IMG/VR virus record: IMGVR_UViG_3300024302_001294
Location: 1-25,874 of that record
Source of the DNA: a virus
Strand: one strand, 5' to 3'
Length of the DNA: 25,874 bases
Shown here: positions 15,317 to 22,112 of the stretch, in pieces
How positions within the stretch are numbered: the first letter of the stretch is position 1
Layout of the letters: every line of letters starts with the position of its first letter
Made by a program: the position numbers and the translations under genes
The notes under the pieces: model-generated
Told to the model about the DNA's origin: nothing
What the model saw: the letters and a program-made list of their open reading frames with translations, nothing else
Database searches by the model: none

Positions 15317-17965
15317 TTACGCTGATAACACAGCGAAGTCATAAGCTTGTTCATACATATTACCCGCCTCAATTTGGTCATATAAAATATCGTACTTACC
15401 TGTGTTATACATATAATATACTTCAGGTAACACAGGGTTCATTGAAGCAACTGTATCCAATGTTATCAAAGCTAACGCTGTACCATCAGCACTTCTAAAT
15501 AAAGACTCGTTTAAGTCCTTCATAGGATTTGTTAAGTCTAAGTACTGCTGAGCAAAGTTTTCACTATCTTTACCAATAGCTTCCATATCATATTTATTTT
15601 CTTGTGTGATAACACTACTGATTAAATCAGCAGCAGTACCAAACATTTGAAGCATACCATTAAGACTATTAACATCAAAGTAGTAAACAGATAGTGCTAT
15701 AGCAATAACCATTGCTAACTCTGGGCTAATAGCTTTAGCTATGTATAGAATAATTTCTTTAATTAAGTAGTATGCTACCATTTGAATGGCCATTTTTATT
15801 AACCATGCAGAAGTACTTTTTGATGTCCCCCAACTAACATATAAAAGGTAAATTGCAATAACAACTATTATTACTGCTAGTAACTTCATCCAGAAGGACA
15901 CTTCAATTACTTCGTAGTGAGCTACATATATAGATGTATGTGCACTTGCTAAGAATAGACTAGACACATGTGTATTAGGTAAGTGTTTAACTAAATCATA
16001 TGAGAAAGGTATCATCAAATCACCCTGATTAGCAATATTAAACTTAACCATCTTAAATACACCTGTAGCAGCATCTACAACACGTAGTAGGCCGATAGGT
16101 GCTTTAATGGTGTAAGCATTTAAACCGTTAGTTACACACTGATAGTATGTAAATTCTTGTGTAGCTGTTACATTTTCACCAATACGTAGAACTTTCAATA
16201 ATGAACCAGAGTCATTTTTATAAGCTAAATCAGGTTTAAGCACAGTGTCAGAGCTAGTAGACCCGTCTGAGTCTAGTATCGTTGACGTATAAGATATGCG
16301 TACAGTTGGTTGCATTAAGTCACTAGCGTCAGCTACATAAGTAGACTCTTGTGCTAATGTTCCTGCTAAGAACTGTGCAACATCACTTGTATTATCACAG
16401 AGATAACCTACTGCGTATTTAGCTGTACCTGTAGAAACATAGTAAGTGCTTATAATATTATTACTGCTATCAAACTTAGTTGAATCTGTGTAATAAATAC
16501 TGTTTATAACACTACCTGGAGTGGCATCTACGTCAGCTAACGTGTAGTGTGTAAATGTAATATACGCAAACCTAAATGCTGACTTGTACTCACTAGATGT
16601 AGTAACAATGGTGTTATAAGGCTTATCATCTGATGCTGGAGAAGCGTTGTATATGGCTTCTGTAACACCTTGATTACCATATAGTGATGAGCAGAATCTA
16701 AATAAGTAATTCATACCGATTTGTGATGTGTCCCAAACTCTTACTCCGAAACTCAAAAAGACATGGTCAACTTTATTTGTATAATCACTTATACCAGCAT
16801 CTGCAACATCCTCCATAAGAGCAGTAATTGTGTCGTCAGCATCTATTCCTAACTTCTTAACAGTTGAACGTATCTGGTCAGCTTTAGTAGAACTAAATGC
16901 AACATCAAAGTTTTGATTATTTATTCGTAAAGGTACTGCTGGCAGTATCCCCATATTCTCAGATGATGGGTCACCAAAATCTAATGTAGGACTATCTAAT
17001 ACAGTATAAGTACCTGAACCTGACTTATATACAAAGTACTTATTCTCTAAAGGGTCACTGTCTTTAGCATATGTAACAATATAATGCAACCCTGTAGTTT
17101 TAGTTGGTACTTTATACGTTGGTACAATTGCAGTGCTAGGAGATATTTGAACTGTATGTTCCAAAGTACTAGGTTCATAGCTATCACTAGTAAGCTCATG
17201 TGACATAAACATAGTATCAGTGATATCAATAGTATGATGGGTTCCTACATACGTAGTTGAAAATGTTGTTGCAAATTTAGGGTTTGAAAAACTTAATGAG
17301 TAATCATCAGTAACTGAATTATATACAGTACCATTAACATCCACATTATAAGTTAAACCGTTGTACACAACGTTGTTCGAGTTTAAGGTGTAACCTTTGT
17401 TTTCTTGTAACCAGTATTTGACCCAAGGTACTACAAATAGTGTTCCTAAGAAAGCCTTACTAATAGTACAAGGGGTACCTTCTATTGTATTTAAAACTGC
17501 AACAACATCATCATAGTCCACAAACATAATGTTAGCTTCAATCTTGGGGAAATCCTCAAAATAGTTACCATCATCAATGTGTTTTACAAAACTTCTTATG
17601 TTCTTCTTACCACCAAATACTTGTGAGTATAAAACATTAGCTGGAATGTCTTCATTCTTAACGATTGCTTGTTCTATAGCATTTTTGATAGATGACCTAT
17701 CAGGGTCTTCGAATAAAGGTTGATTTAATACATCAAACTGTTCAACCACTTGGTCGTCAAAACCTAGTAGCTTAGCAATGAAATCAACAATGGCCTCAAT
17801 GACCGTTATGATTACATCTACTACAAGGGTGATTAGGCCAACTACTACCTCTACAGCAACTTCAACGATGTCTACGATGACATCAATTACAGTATCAATT
17901 ACATCAACAACAGCATCAACAACTGATTCGATTGCATCAACAATTGCATCAACTACACCACCCAT
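15317..17965 (-). CDS. Large virion structural protein with periodic acidic helix and C-terminal membrane segments (882 aa)
   Basis: ATG at 17963-17965 follows AGGAGA by about 6 nt. Residues 4-68 form an unusual helix of Val, Ile and Ala with an acidic residue at 6, 17, 28, 39, 50 and 61 (exactly every 11) and no basic residue until K65. The middle part (about 150-650) is rich in Ser, Thr, Tyr and Asn and looks beta-rich, as in tail or receptor-facing proteins. The C-terminal quarter has likely transmembrane helices at about 690-711 (LLAVIIVVIAIYLLYVSW), 723-742 and 746-763. It sits where T7 has its tail tube genes, yet looks unlike gp11 or gp12. I do not recognise its family. A membrane-interacting tail or ejected protein is the best guess. 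Confidence 0.8.
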   Translation of the reverse strand: MGGVVDAIVDAIESVVDAVVDVIDTVIDVIVDIVEVAVEVVVGLITLVVDVIITVIEAIVDFIAKLLGFDDQVVEQFDVLNQPLFEDPDRSSIKNAIEQAIVKNEDIPANVLYSQVFGGKKNIRSFVKHIDDGNYFEDFPKIEANIMFVDYDDVVAVLNTIEGTPCTISKAFLGTLFVVPWVKYWLQENKGYTLNSNNVVYNGLTYNVDVNGTVYNSVTDDYSLSFSNPKFATTFSTTYVGTHHTIDITDTMFMSHELTSDSYEPSTLEHTVQISPSTAIVPTYKVPTKTTGLHYIVTYAKDSDPLENKYFVYKSGSGTYTVLDSPTLDFGDPSSENMGILPAVPLRINNQNFDVAFSSTKADQIRSTVKKLGIDADDTITALMEDVADAGISDYTNKVDHVFLSFGVRVWDTSQIGMNYLFRFCSSLYGNQGVTEAIYNASPASDDKPYNTIVTTSSEYKSAFRFAYITFTHYTLADVDATPGSVINSIYYTDSTKFDSSNNIISTYYVSTGTAKYAVGYLCDNTSDVAQFLAGTLAQESTYVADASDLMQPTVRISYTSTILDSDGSTSSDTVLKPDLAYKNDSGSLLKVLRIGENVTATQEFTYYQCVTNGLNAYTIKAPIGLLRVVDAATGVFKMVKFNIANQGDLMIPFSYDLVKHLPNTHVSSLFLASAHTSIYVAHYEVIEVSFWMKLLAVIIVVIAIYLLYVSWGTSKSTSAWLIKMAIQMVAYYLIKEIILYIAKAISPELAMVIAIALSVYYFDVNSLNGMLQMFGTAADLISSVITQENKYDMEAIGKDSENFAQQYLDLTNPMKDLNESLFRSADGTALALITLDTVASMNPVLPEVYYMYNTGKYDILYDQIEAGNMYEQAYDFAVLSA
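17770..17957 (-). repeat. 33-nt-periodic coding repeat at the start of the 882-aa gene
   Basis: The DNA encoding residues 4-65 is built from degenerate GTTGAT, GTAATT and GATGCA units that repeat an acidic codon every 33 nt (six times). The units are not identical, so the protein pattern rather than the DNA seems to be under selection. Confidence 0.6.
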
Positions 17966-18001
17966 GTGTTATCTCCTGTGTATTTACATAAGGGTACTAA
18001 C

Positions 18002-18529
18002 TTACGTAGGCTCTGCGTTTGTTATTTGGGTGTTTAGGTTACCTGTACCCGTTGCGTTAATAGCAGTAATGTTTGTAGCAGCTACTCCAGCTGTACTAAC
18101 GTTAATACTCCATGCATCCATAAGTGTCTTAAGATACTTCTGGTCAGCATTCCACTTGAACCCTTTAGCTTGCTCACCATATAAATTGGATTGCTTACCT
18201 AAAATACTATCAGCATGTGGTGCTGTCTTAGTAGTCTGTTGCGTCTGTGCATATTCAGTAATTTCTTTCTGACCTAATACAGCGGATTCAGCATTAGTCT
18301 TTTCTTTACCTAATGTGAACGAAGCAGAGTTCTGTAAAGCACTCTGCATAGCTCCTAAGTACACAGTAGCGTAATCAGCACCCGTTATCCTACCTAAATG
18401 GAATTGTGCGTCTAAATGGATGTTTACGGCTTCCATTAGGTCATCAAAGATACCAGTACCTGTAACTACATAGTCTGCACTAGTGGTTAAGGCACTTCCT
18501 TGGGTTAAATCTGTATTAGCTACTGTCAT
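18002..18529 (-). CDS. Conserved phage structural protein, unknown function (175 aa)
   Basis: Start ATG at 18527-18529; the AGGA ribosome site overlaps the end of the preceding gene, 4 nt upstream, suggesting translational coupling. The N-terminal half has FDDLMEAVNIHLDAQFHLGR, then ITGADYATVYLGAMQSAL, a helical pattern I associate with small structural proteins found after the capsid gene in marine podoviruses. The middle is Gln/Thr-rich (TEYAQTQQTTKTA), and the C-terminus is Ala/Thr/Asn-rich and probably beta-structured. No enzymatic motif is visible. A head-tail connector or tail-assembly role is possible from gene order only. Confidence 0.75.
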   Translation of the reverse strand: MTVANTDLTQGSALTTSADYVVTGTGIFDDLMEAVNIHLDAQFHLGRITGADYATVYLGAMQSALQNSASFTLGKEKTNAESAVLGQKEITEYAQTQQTTKTAPHADSILGKQSNLYGEQAKGFKWNADQKYLKTLMDAWSINVSTAGVAATNITAINATGTGNLNTQITNAEPT

Positions 18530-18533
18530 AATA

Positions 18534-19127
18534 TTATCCTACTGAACTTGTTGCTTTTTGTCTTACTGCAATCTTGTCAACTTCTTCCTGTGTTAAGTCA
18601 TCTAGTACTTCAACATTGTATGCTTTAATCTTTTGAGGTTCCATAGTCTCTTGACCATTACGAACAACCTTTTTAAAGATTTGACATTCAGCTGCTTTAA
18701 TATTTTCAAAAATGATATTAGGAACGTGCCAACCTTCTTCATTATTAAATGGTACGTATTTTTTAACTACTTTACCGCCGTTAGCTACACTGTTACCAAA
18801 ACTAAAAATCTCACCTGTTGACTCAAGTTTAAGTGGGTCATTAGGTCGTACGATAACTCTGATTAGCTTCATAGTGTTATCTTCACGTAGACCTTCTAAT
18901 TCAACCCCATTGAATTTAAAGTCATCTAGTTGGTCTGCTGTAATTAATACAGCTGTTGGTATTTCTTGTGTTGCTTCTGTTACTGCTTCCATATTATCAC
19001 CCTCCGTGATAGGTAAGTTATTTAAAGCTTCTTCAAGCTTTTCTCTTTTTGAATTAAAGTGCATCTTAATACCGTTTTCGGCCAGCTTATCGCTTATCTG
19101 TTTAGATGTCATATCTTGTATATTCAT
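18534..19127 (-). CDS. Structural protein with HeH/SAP-like N-terminus (197 aa)
   Basis: Start ATG at 19125-19127 with a strong GGGAGGAA ribosome site just downstream of the capsid terminator hairpin, so it may begin a less expressed part of the operon. Residues about 4-38 (MTSKQISDKLAENGIKMHF, then SKREKLEEALNNL) fit a HeH/LEM/SAP-type helix-extended-helix motif, usually DNA-binding or a protein-docking element in phage structural proteins. An acidic linker follows (about 40-60). The C-terminal domain (about 60-190) is beta-rich, with VRPNDPLKLESTGEIF and WHVPNIIFENIKAAE. A capsid accessory, connector or head-fibre role is plausible; the function is not established. Confidence 0.7.
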   Translation of the reverse strand: MNIQDMTSKQISDKLAENGIKMHFNSKREKLEEALNNLPITEGDNMEAVTEATQEIPTAVLITADQLDDFKFNGVELEGLREDNTMKLIRVIVRPNDPLKLESTGEIFSFGNSVANGGKVVKKYVPFNNEEGWHVPNIIFENIKAAECQIFKKVVRNGQETMEPQKIKAYNVEVLDDLTQEEVDKIAVRQKATSSVG

Positions 19128-19159
19128 AATTAGTTCCTCCCGGGAATTCTATTAGTAAA

Positions 19160-19192
19160 GTAGCCCGCCCGCACTTCGTGCTAACGGGCTAC
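19160..19192 (-). terminator. Hairpin terminator after the major capsid gene
   Basis: An 8-bp outer stem (GTAGCCCG with CGGGCTAC) encloses an inner GCAC/GTGC stem with a 3-nt loop, offset by small internal loops. On the minus strand it is followed by a short TTTA rather than a long T-run. It lies 16 nt after the capsid stop, where T7 has T-phi after gene 10. It may end transcription partially, giving high capsid and lower downstream expression, or act as an RNA-processing or stability hairpin. Confidence 0.7.
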
Positions 19193-19208
19193 AAAGGTTA
19201 AGCTCTAG

Positions 19209-20492
19209 TTAAGCAGCTTTAGTCCACATGATACCTAGACGTTCAGGGCGTAATGCCATGAAGCCGTAGTACCATTTGATTGAGTAGAAACCTTTCTCGC
19301 CGTAAGGGTCGTTAAGGTCTGCAATCTCTTTACCTGGCTTCTTGTGAGTAGTAGTGAACTTCACAGTCTTACCATCAGTTTGGAAACCAATAGTAGTAAA
19401 TGAACCATCACCAACAACTAACATCGGGTAGATGTCAACACTAGCAGCACCACCTTTAGCAGAGTACAACATCTCAGGAACTACAACGATACGGAACTGG
19501 TCTACAGTACCGATTTCACCGTTAAGGATGTTAGCAGCATCAGCGTACTTCTCTACACCAGTAAAACCAGTACCAACTGCAGATGTGGTATCAATACCTT
19601 TCATCTTACGCACAAGAGGAATCAAGTCAGGGCCAATGTACATTACACGTCCACCATTAACGGTCTTAGTGTCTGTCATACGAGAACCTGAAATAATCTT
19701 AGTTTGCTTAGGACACTTAGCGTTATCCAAGGCAATAGATAATTGCATGAAGTCTTCATAATCAACAGTTGCAGCAACAGTTGCTTTAGTAGTAACAGCA
19801 CCAGGGTACTTAACAGTACCTGAGGAAGTTGCAGTGTTAACTAGGTCAACTTGTAATGCAGCTTCAGTTAGCTCAGTTGCACCTTGAACCATCTCTTCAG
19901 TGATGTGTGACATCAATTCTGAGTCTGAATCAAAGTCTAGAGACTCTTGAGTGTACTCAGTAAAGAAGCCTTGCTTCACGATAGAACCAGTAATTTGCGT
20001 ACGGGTCATACCAACACGGTTAACTCTACCACCATTCTCAGTCAATGCAGGAAGACGGTCAGCAATTACACCGATGTCTTTAGCAGAACCATAAAGGTTA
20101 CCAGAGTTCTTAAGAGCAACAACTGCACCAGTAGCAGCTAAAGCGTTAGCTGAAGTTGCGTAGTAGCCCGCAGTAGTAGATGAAGCAGCAGTCCAACCAG
20201 TACCACCACTCGTTTGCGTACCATCAATCTTCCATGAAGAGTACTTATCCTTAAGTACAATTAAACCAGCAGCATCTAAGCCTTGGTCATTGTTATTCAA
20301 ATCATCTAGTAAAGGCTGGTAAACGTCTTGTTTAATAGTCTTACCATGATGCTTAGGCATTGCACGTACATCAGCCAAAGGCATAAAGTACTGCTTGTCG
20401 CGTACTGCAATTAGCGCTTTTTTGTAATAGAAATCAGTGCGAGCCTGTGCACCAATACTTGAGTCGGAACCTGTTCCGTATGTTAAAGCCAT
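19209..20492 (-). CDS. Major capsid protein, N4-gp56 family type (427 aa)
   Basis: Start ATG at 20490-20492 with AGGAG upstream. The length and pattern fit the N4-gp56 major capsid family, an HK97-fold group: an N-terminal arm with QARTDFYYKKALIAVRDKQYF, a conserved stretch GFFTEYTQESLDFDSDSEL followed by an ITEEMVQGATELTE helix (compare 'yG.fie.tde....d.dp....i..el'), and the usual C-terminal ending YYGFMALRPERLGIMW. Many copies form the capsid shell. It follows a scaffold gene and precedes a hairpin terminator, the canonical arrangement. Its codons look more G+C-rich than those of neighbouring genes, as expected for a highly expressed gene. No N-terminal prodomain is evident, consistent with a separate scaffold. 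Confidence 0.9.
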   Translation of the reverse strand: MALTYGTGSDSSIGAQARTDFYYKKALIAVRDKQYFMPLADVRAMPKHHGKTIKQDVYQPLLDDLNNNDQGLDAAGLIVLKDKYSSWKIDGTQTSGGTGWTAASSTTAGYYATSANALAATGAVVALKNSGNLYGSAKDIGVIADRLPALTENGGRVNRVGMTRTQITGSIVKQGFFTEYTQESLDFDSDSELMSHITEEMVQGATELTEAALQVDLVNTATSSGTVKYPGAVTTKATVAATVDYEDFMQLSIALDNAKCPKQTKIISGSRMTDTKTVNGGRVMYIGPDLIPLVRKMKGIDTTSAVGTGFTGVEKYADAANILNGEIGTVDQFRIVVVPEMLYSAKGGAASVDIYPMLVVGDGSFTTIGFQTDGKTVKFTTTHKKPGKEIADLNDPYGEKGFYSIKWYYGFMALRPERLGIMWTKAA

Positions 20493-20503
20493 GATATTCT
20501 CCT

Positions 20504-20515
20504 ATAAAGCTTTAT
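20504..20515. repeat. Perfect 12-bp palindrome before the capsid gene
   Basis: ATAAAGCTTTAT is a perfect inverted repeat in the 28-nt gap between the scaffold stop and the capsid ribosome site. It is AT-rich, with no loop, so it is a weak RNA hairpin at best. It could be a protein-binding or processing site, or chance. Confidence 0.35.
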
Positions 20516-20520
20516 TAAAT

Positions 20521-21705
20521 TTAACCACTAGCCGCCATTTTCATAAACTCATCATCGGTCATCTTTAGATAATCCGGAGTAGACGAAGTCTTCTTGCTAG
20601 CAGTTTTCTTTGTAGAGCCTGCTGCTTTCCGTTTCTGGTTAAGCTTTGCAGTATCTACTTCATTTGCTTTAGTCTGTGGTACAGATGCTTGAGGTTGTTG
20701 ATTAACGTGTCCCTCATTGACTAAAGAGCCCTGATGTTGGAGGTATTCTGCCACTTGTCTGTAAGCTACTACGTCAGGTACATTAGCTAATCTACCTACC
20801 GCACGCTCAGAGTCAATTATTGACTGAACCTTATCATAGACACCATTATAAACGTGGTCATTGATAATTCCGATAATCTCAGGATTTTCAGATATTAACT
20901 TCTTACTTTCGTTATCCCATTCTTTAGATAAAACATTTAATGTCTTGTCAAAAGATGGCGAATCTTTAATACTGTCTAACGCCTGGTTTATCTTAAACTC
21001 CATATCAGATACTCCATAGTCAGTAGGCTTATATTCTACTTCCTCGTCAGTATCTATATCTAACGGGTCAATGCCACTATCTTTAATAAGTTTAGCAATT
21101 GCTTGAGGGTTTTTCTTAGATAAGTCAATTAAGTTATTCAACTTTGCAGTATCTAACAAACCTTCTTTTTCTAACATGCTAACAATCTTCAGATTTGGGT
21201 TTAACGCCTGCATCTTCTGATTATAGTCAGCACCCTTTTGCATTAACGAAATAGCATCATCGACAGTGTCGACTTTCATCATTCGCTTGCTAGCCTTAAA
21301 CGGTGACATAATCCGTTTATATGCACCCTCAAAATCTACTCCAGGTGACTCTTGAGTATCCTCAAGGATATCACTTGTTTCGGTATTTGCAGTTACATCT
21401 GTATCCTGAGACTCTGTGGAGGTATCATCATTAGTTGTTTCATCCTCCGATAGAGTATCCTCTATCGGGTCGGTTACTTCATCTACTGAGTCATCTTCGT
21501 CAGATTCATCGGTGTTACTTTCAGATACTACTTCTTCAGTAGTATCCTCATTCGATTCTGCTTCAAGAGTTTGCTCTCCATCTGCTTCATCAATCTGGTT
21601 AGTTTCTTGAGCTTCTAGTTCTTGGTCTAGTTCTTCCTCAAGCATACTTAAATCTTGTTTTAGGAATTCCTCATCCGTCATTCCTAGTGCGTTATCTAAT
21701 GCCAT
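20521..21705 (-). CDS. Capsid scaffolding protein (394 aa, highly acidic N-terminal half)
   Basis: The ATG (21703-21705) overlaps the preceding stop by one base (TAATG), so translation is coupled; GGAGGG lies upstream. Residues about 20-125 are extremely rich in Asp, Glu, Ser and Thr. The middle (about 130-330) is helical, and the C-terminus has a basic Lys-rich stretch (QKRKAAGSTKKTASKK) followed by a short end helix. This composition, plus the place directly before the capsid gene, is typical of podovirus scaffolds, which guide procapsid assembly and leave or are cut away before packaging. Near-identical octamers MTDEEFLK (9-16) and MTDDEFMK (382-389) mark both ends, possibly duplicated capsid- or portal-docking helices. 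No protease motif is seen in it. Confidence 0.87.
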   Translation of the reverse strand: MALDNALGMTDEEFLKQDLSMLEEELDQELEAQETNQIDEADGEQTLEAESNEDTTEEVVSESNTDESDEDDSVDEVTDPIEDTLSEDETTNDDTSTESQDTDVTANTETSDILEDTQESPGVDFEGAYKRIMSPFKASKRMMKVDTVDDAISLMQKGADYNQKMQALNPNLKIVSMLEKEGLLDTAKLNNLIDLSKKNPQAIAKLIKDSGIDPLDIDTDEEVEYKPTDYGVSDMEFKINQALDSIKDSPSFDKTLNVLSKEWDNESKKLISENPEIIGIINDHVYNGVYDKVQSIIDSERAVGRLANVPDVVAYRQVAEYLQHQGSLVNEGHVNQQPQASVPQTKANEVDTAKLNQKRKAAGSTKKTASKKTSSTPDYLKMTDDEFMKMAASG

Positions 21706-22043
21706 TATGCTAAGCCCTCCTGAATAAGCAGTGCTTTAGTTTCTTCATCGTCAGCAAGTTGTTGTTCAGACTGTACTCCTCTTGACAATACACTATCGAA
21801 AAACTTCGCTAGTGAACCGATACCATAAATCATCTTATCGATAACCATTTGCTGCTCTTCAGTTAAGTTAGAGCTTTTAGCCATAACTAGTCTCGCAGCT
21901 TCTTCTTTAAAGTAATACTCAGTGATTACTTTTTTAAAGTCTCTATTCTTTTGTAGCTTAACCATACTATCTTTAACATCTACAAAGTGTTTTGACTCTG
22001 CCATATTTGCTTCTAATACTTCTATCTGTTCTTCAGTGTTCAT
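21705..22043 (-). CDS. Small conserved morphogenesis protein between portal and scaffold (112 aa)
   Basis: Start ATG 22041-22043 with AGAGGA upstream. The protein is almost entirely helical, with KLQKNRDFKKVITEYYFKEE followed by AARLVMAK and a second helix region (IDKMIYGIGSLAKFF). Small helical proteins with 'l..n.dFk.vi...yf.eeaarlv' are, as I recall, common between portal and scaffold genes in marine podoviruses, with unknown function. It overlaps the scaffold start by one base. A candidate extended -10 promoter lies in the 69-nt gap upstream. It could be a head-assembly chaperone; this is inference from position. Confidence 0.75.
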   Translation of the reverse strand: MNTEEQIEVLEANMAESKHFVDVKDSMVKLQKNRDFKKVITEYYFKEEAARLVMAKSSNLTEEQQMVIDKMIYGIGSLAKFFDSVLSRGVQSEQQLADDEETKALLIQEGLA

Positions 22044-22082
22044 CGTGTGTCCTCTTATTGAGATTTAAACAAGTAAAGTGTT

Positions 22083-22098
22083 TTACCGAATTATATCA
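22083..22098 (-). promoter_or_regulatory. Candidate extended -10 promoter before the small-protein/scaffold/capsid genes
   Basis: In the gap between the portal and the 112-aa gene the minus strand reads TGATATAAT (complement of 22090-22098): a perfect TATAAT with a TGn extension. No good -35 lies 16-18 nt upstream, which extended -10 promoters do not need. Initiation near 22083 would give scaffold and capsid their own transcript from host RNA polymerase. The gap is AT-rich, so a chance match is possible. Confidence 0.35.
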
Positions 22099-22112
22099 CG
22101 GTTTTTTAAACA

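Noticed and set aside
17778-18272. Plus-strand 164-aa frame beginning with a Thr/Ser/Met repeat
   Set aside because: The repeat is the antisense reading of the 33-nt-periodic acidic helix region and of the neighbouring 175-aa gene, both with strong evidence on the minus strand.
19154-22083. AGTAAAGT octamer shared by two intergenic gaps (near 19155 and 22074) as a phage promoter core
   Set aside because: Only two short AT-rich copies without a longer shared block; a phage-polymerase promoter should be about 18-23 nt and recur in more gaps.
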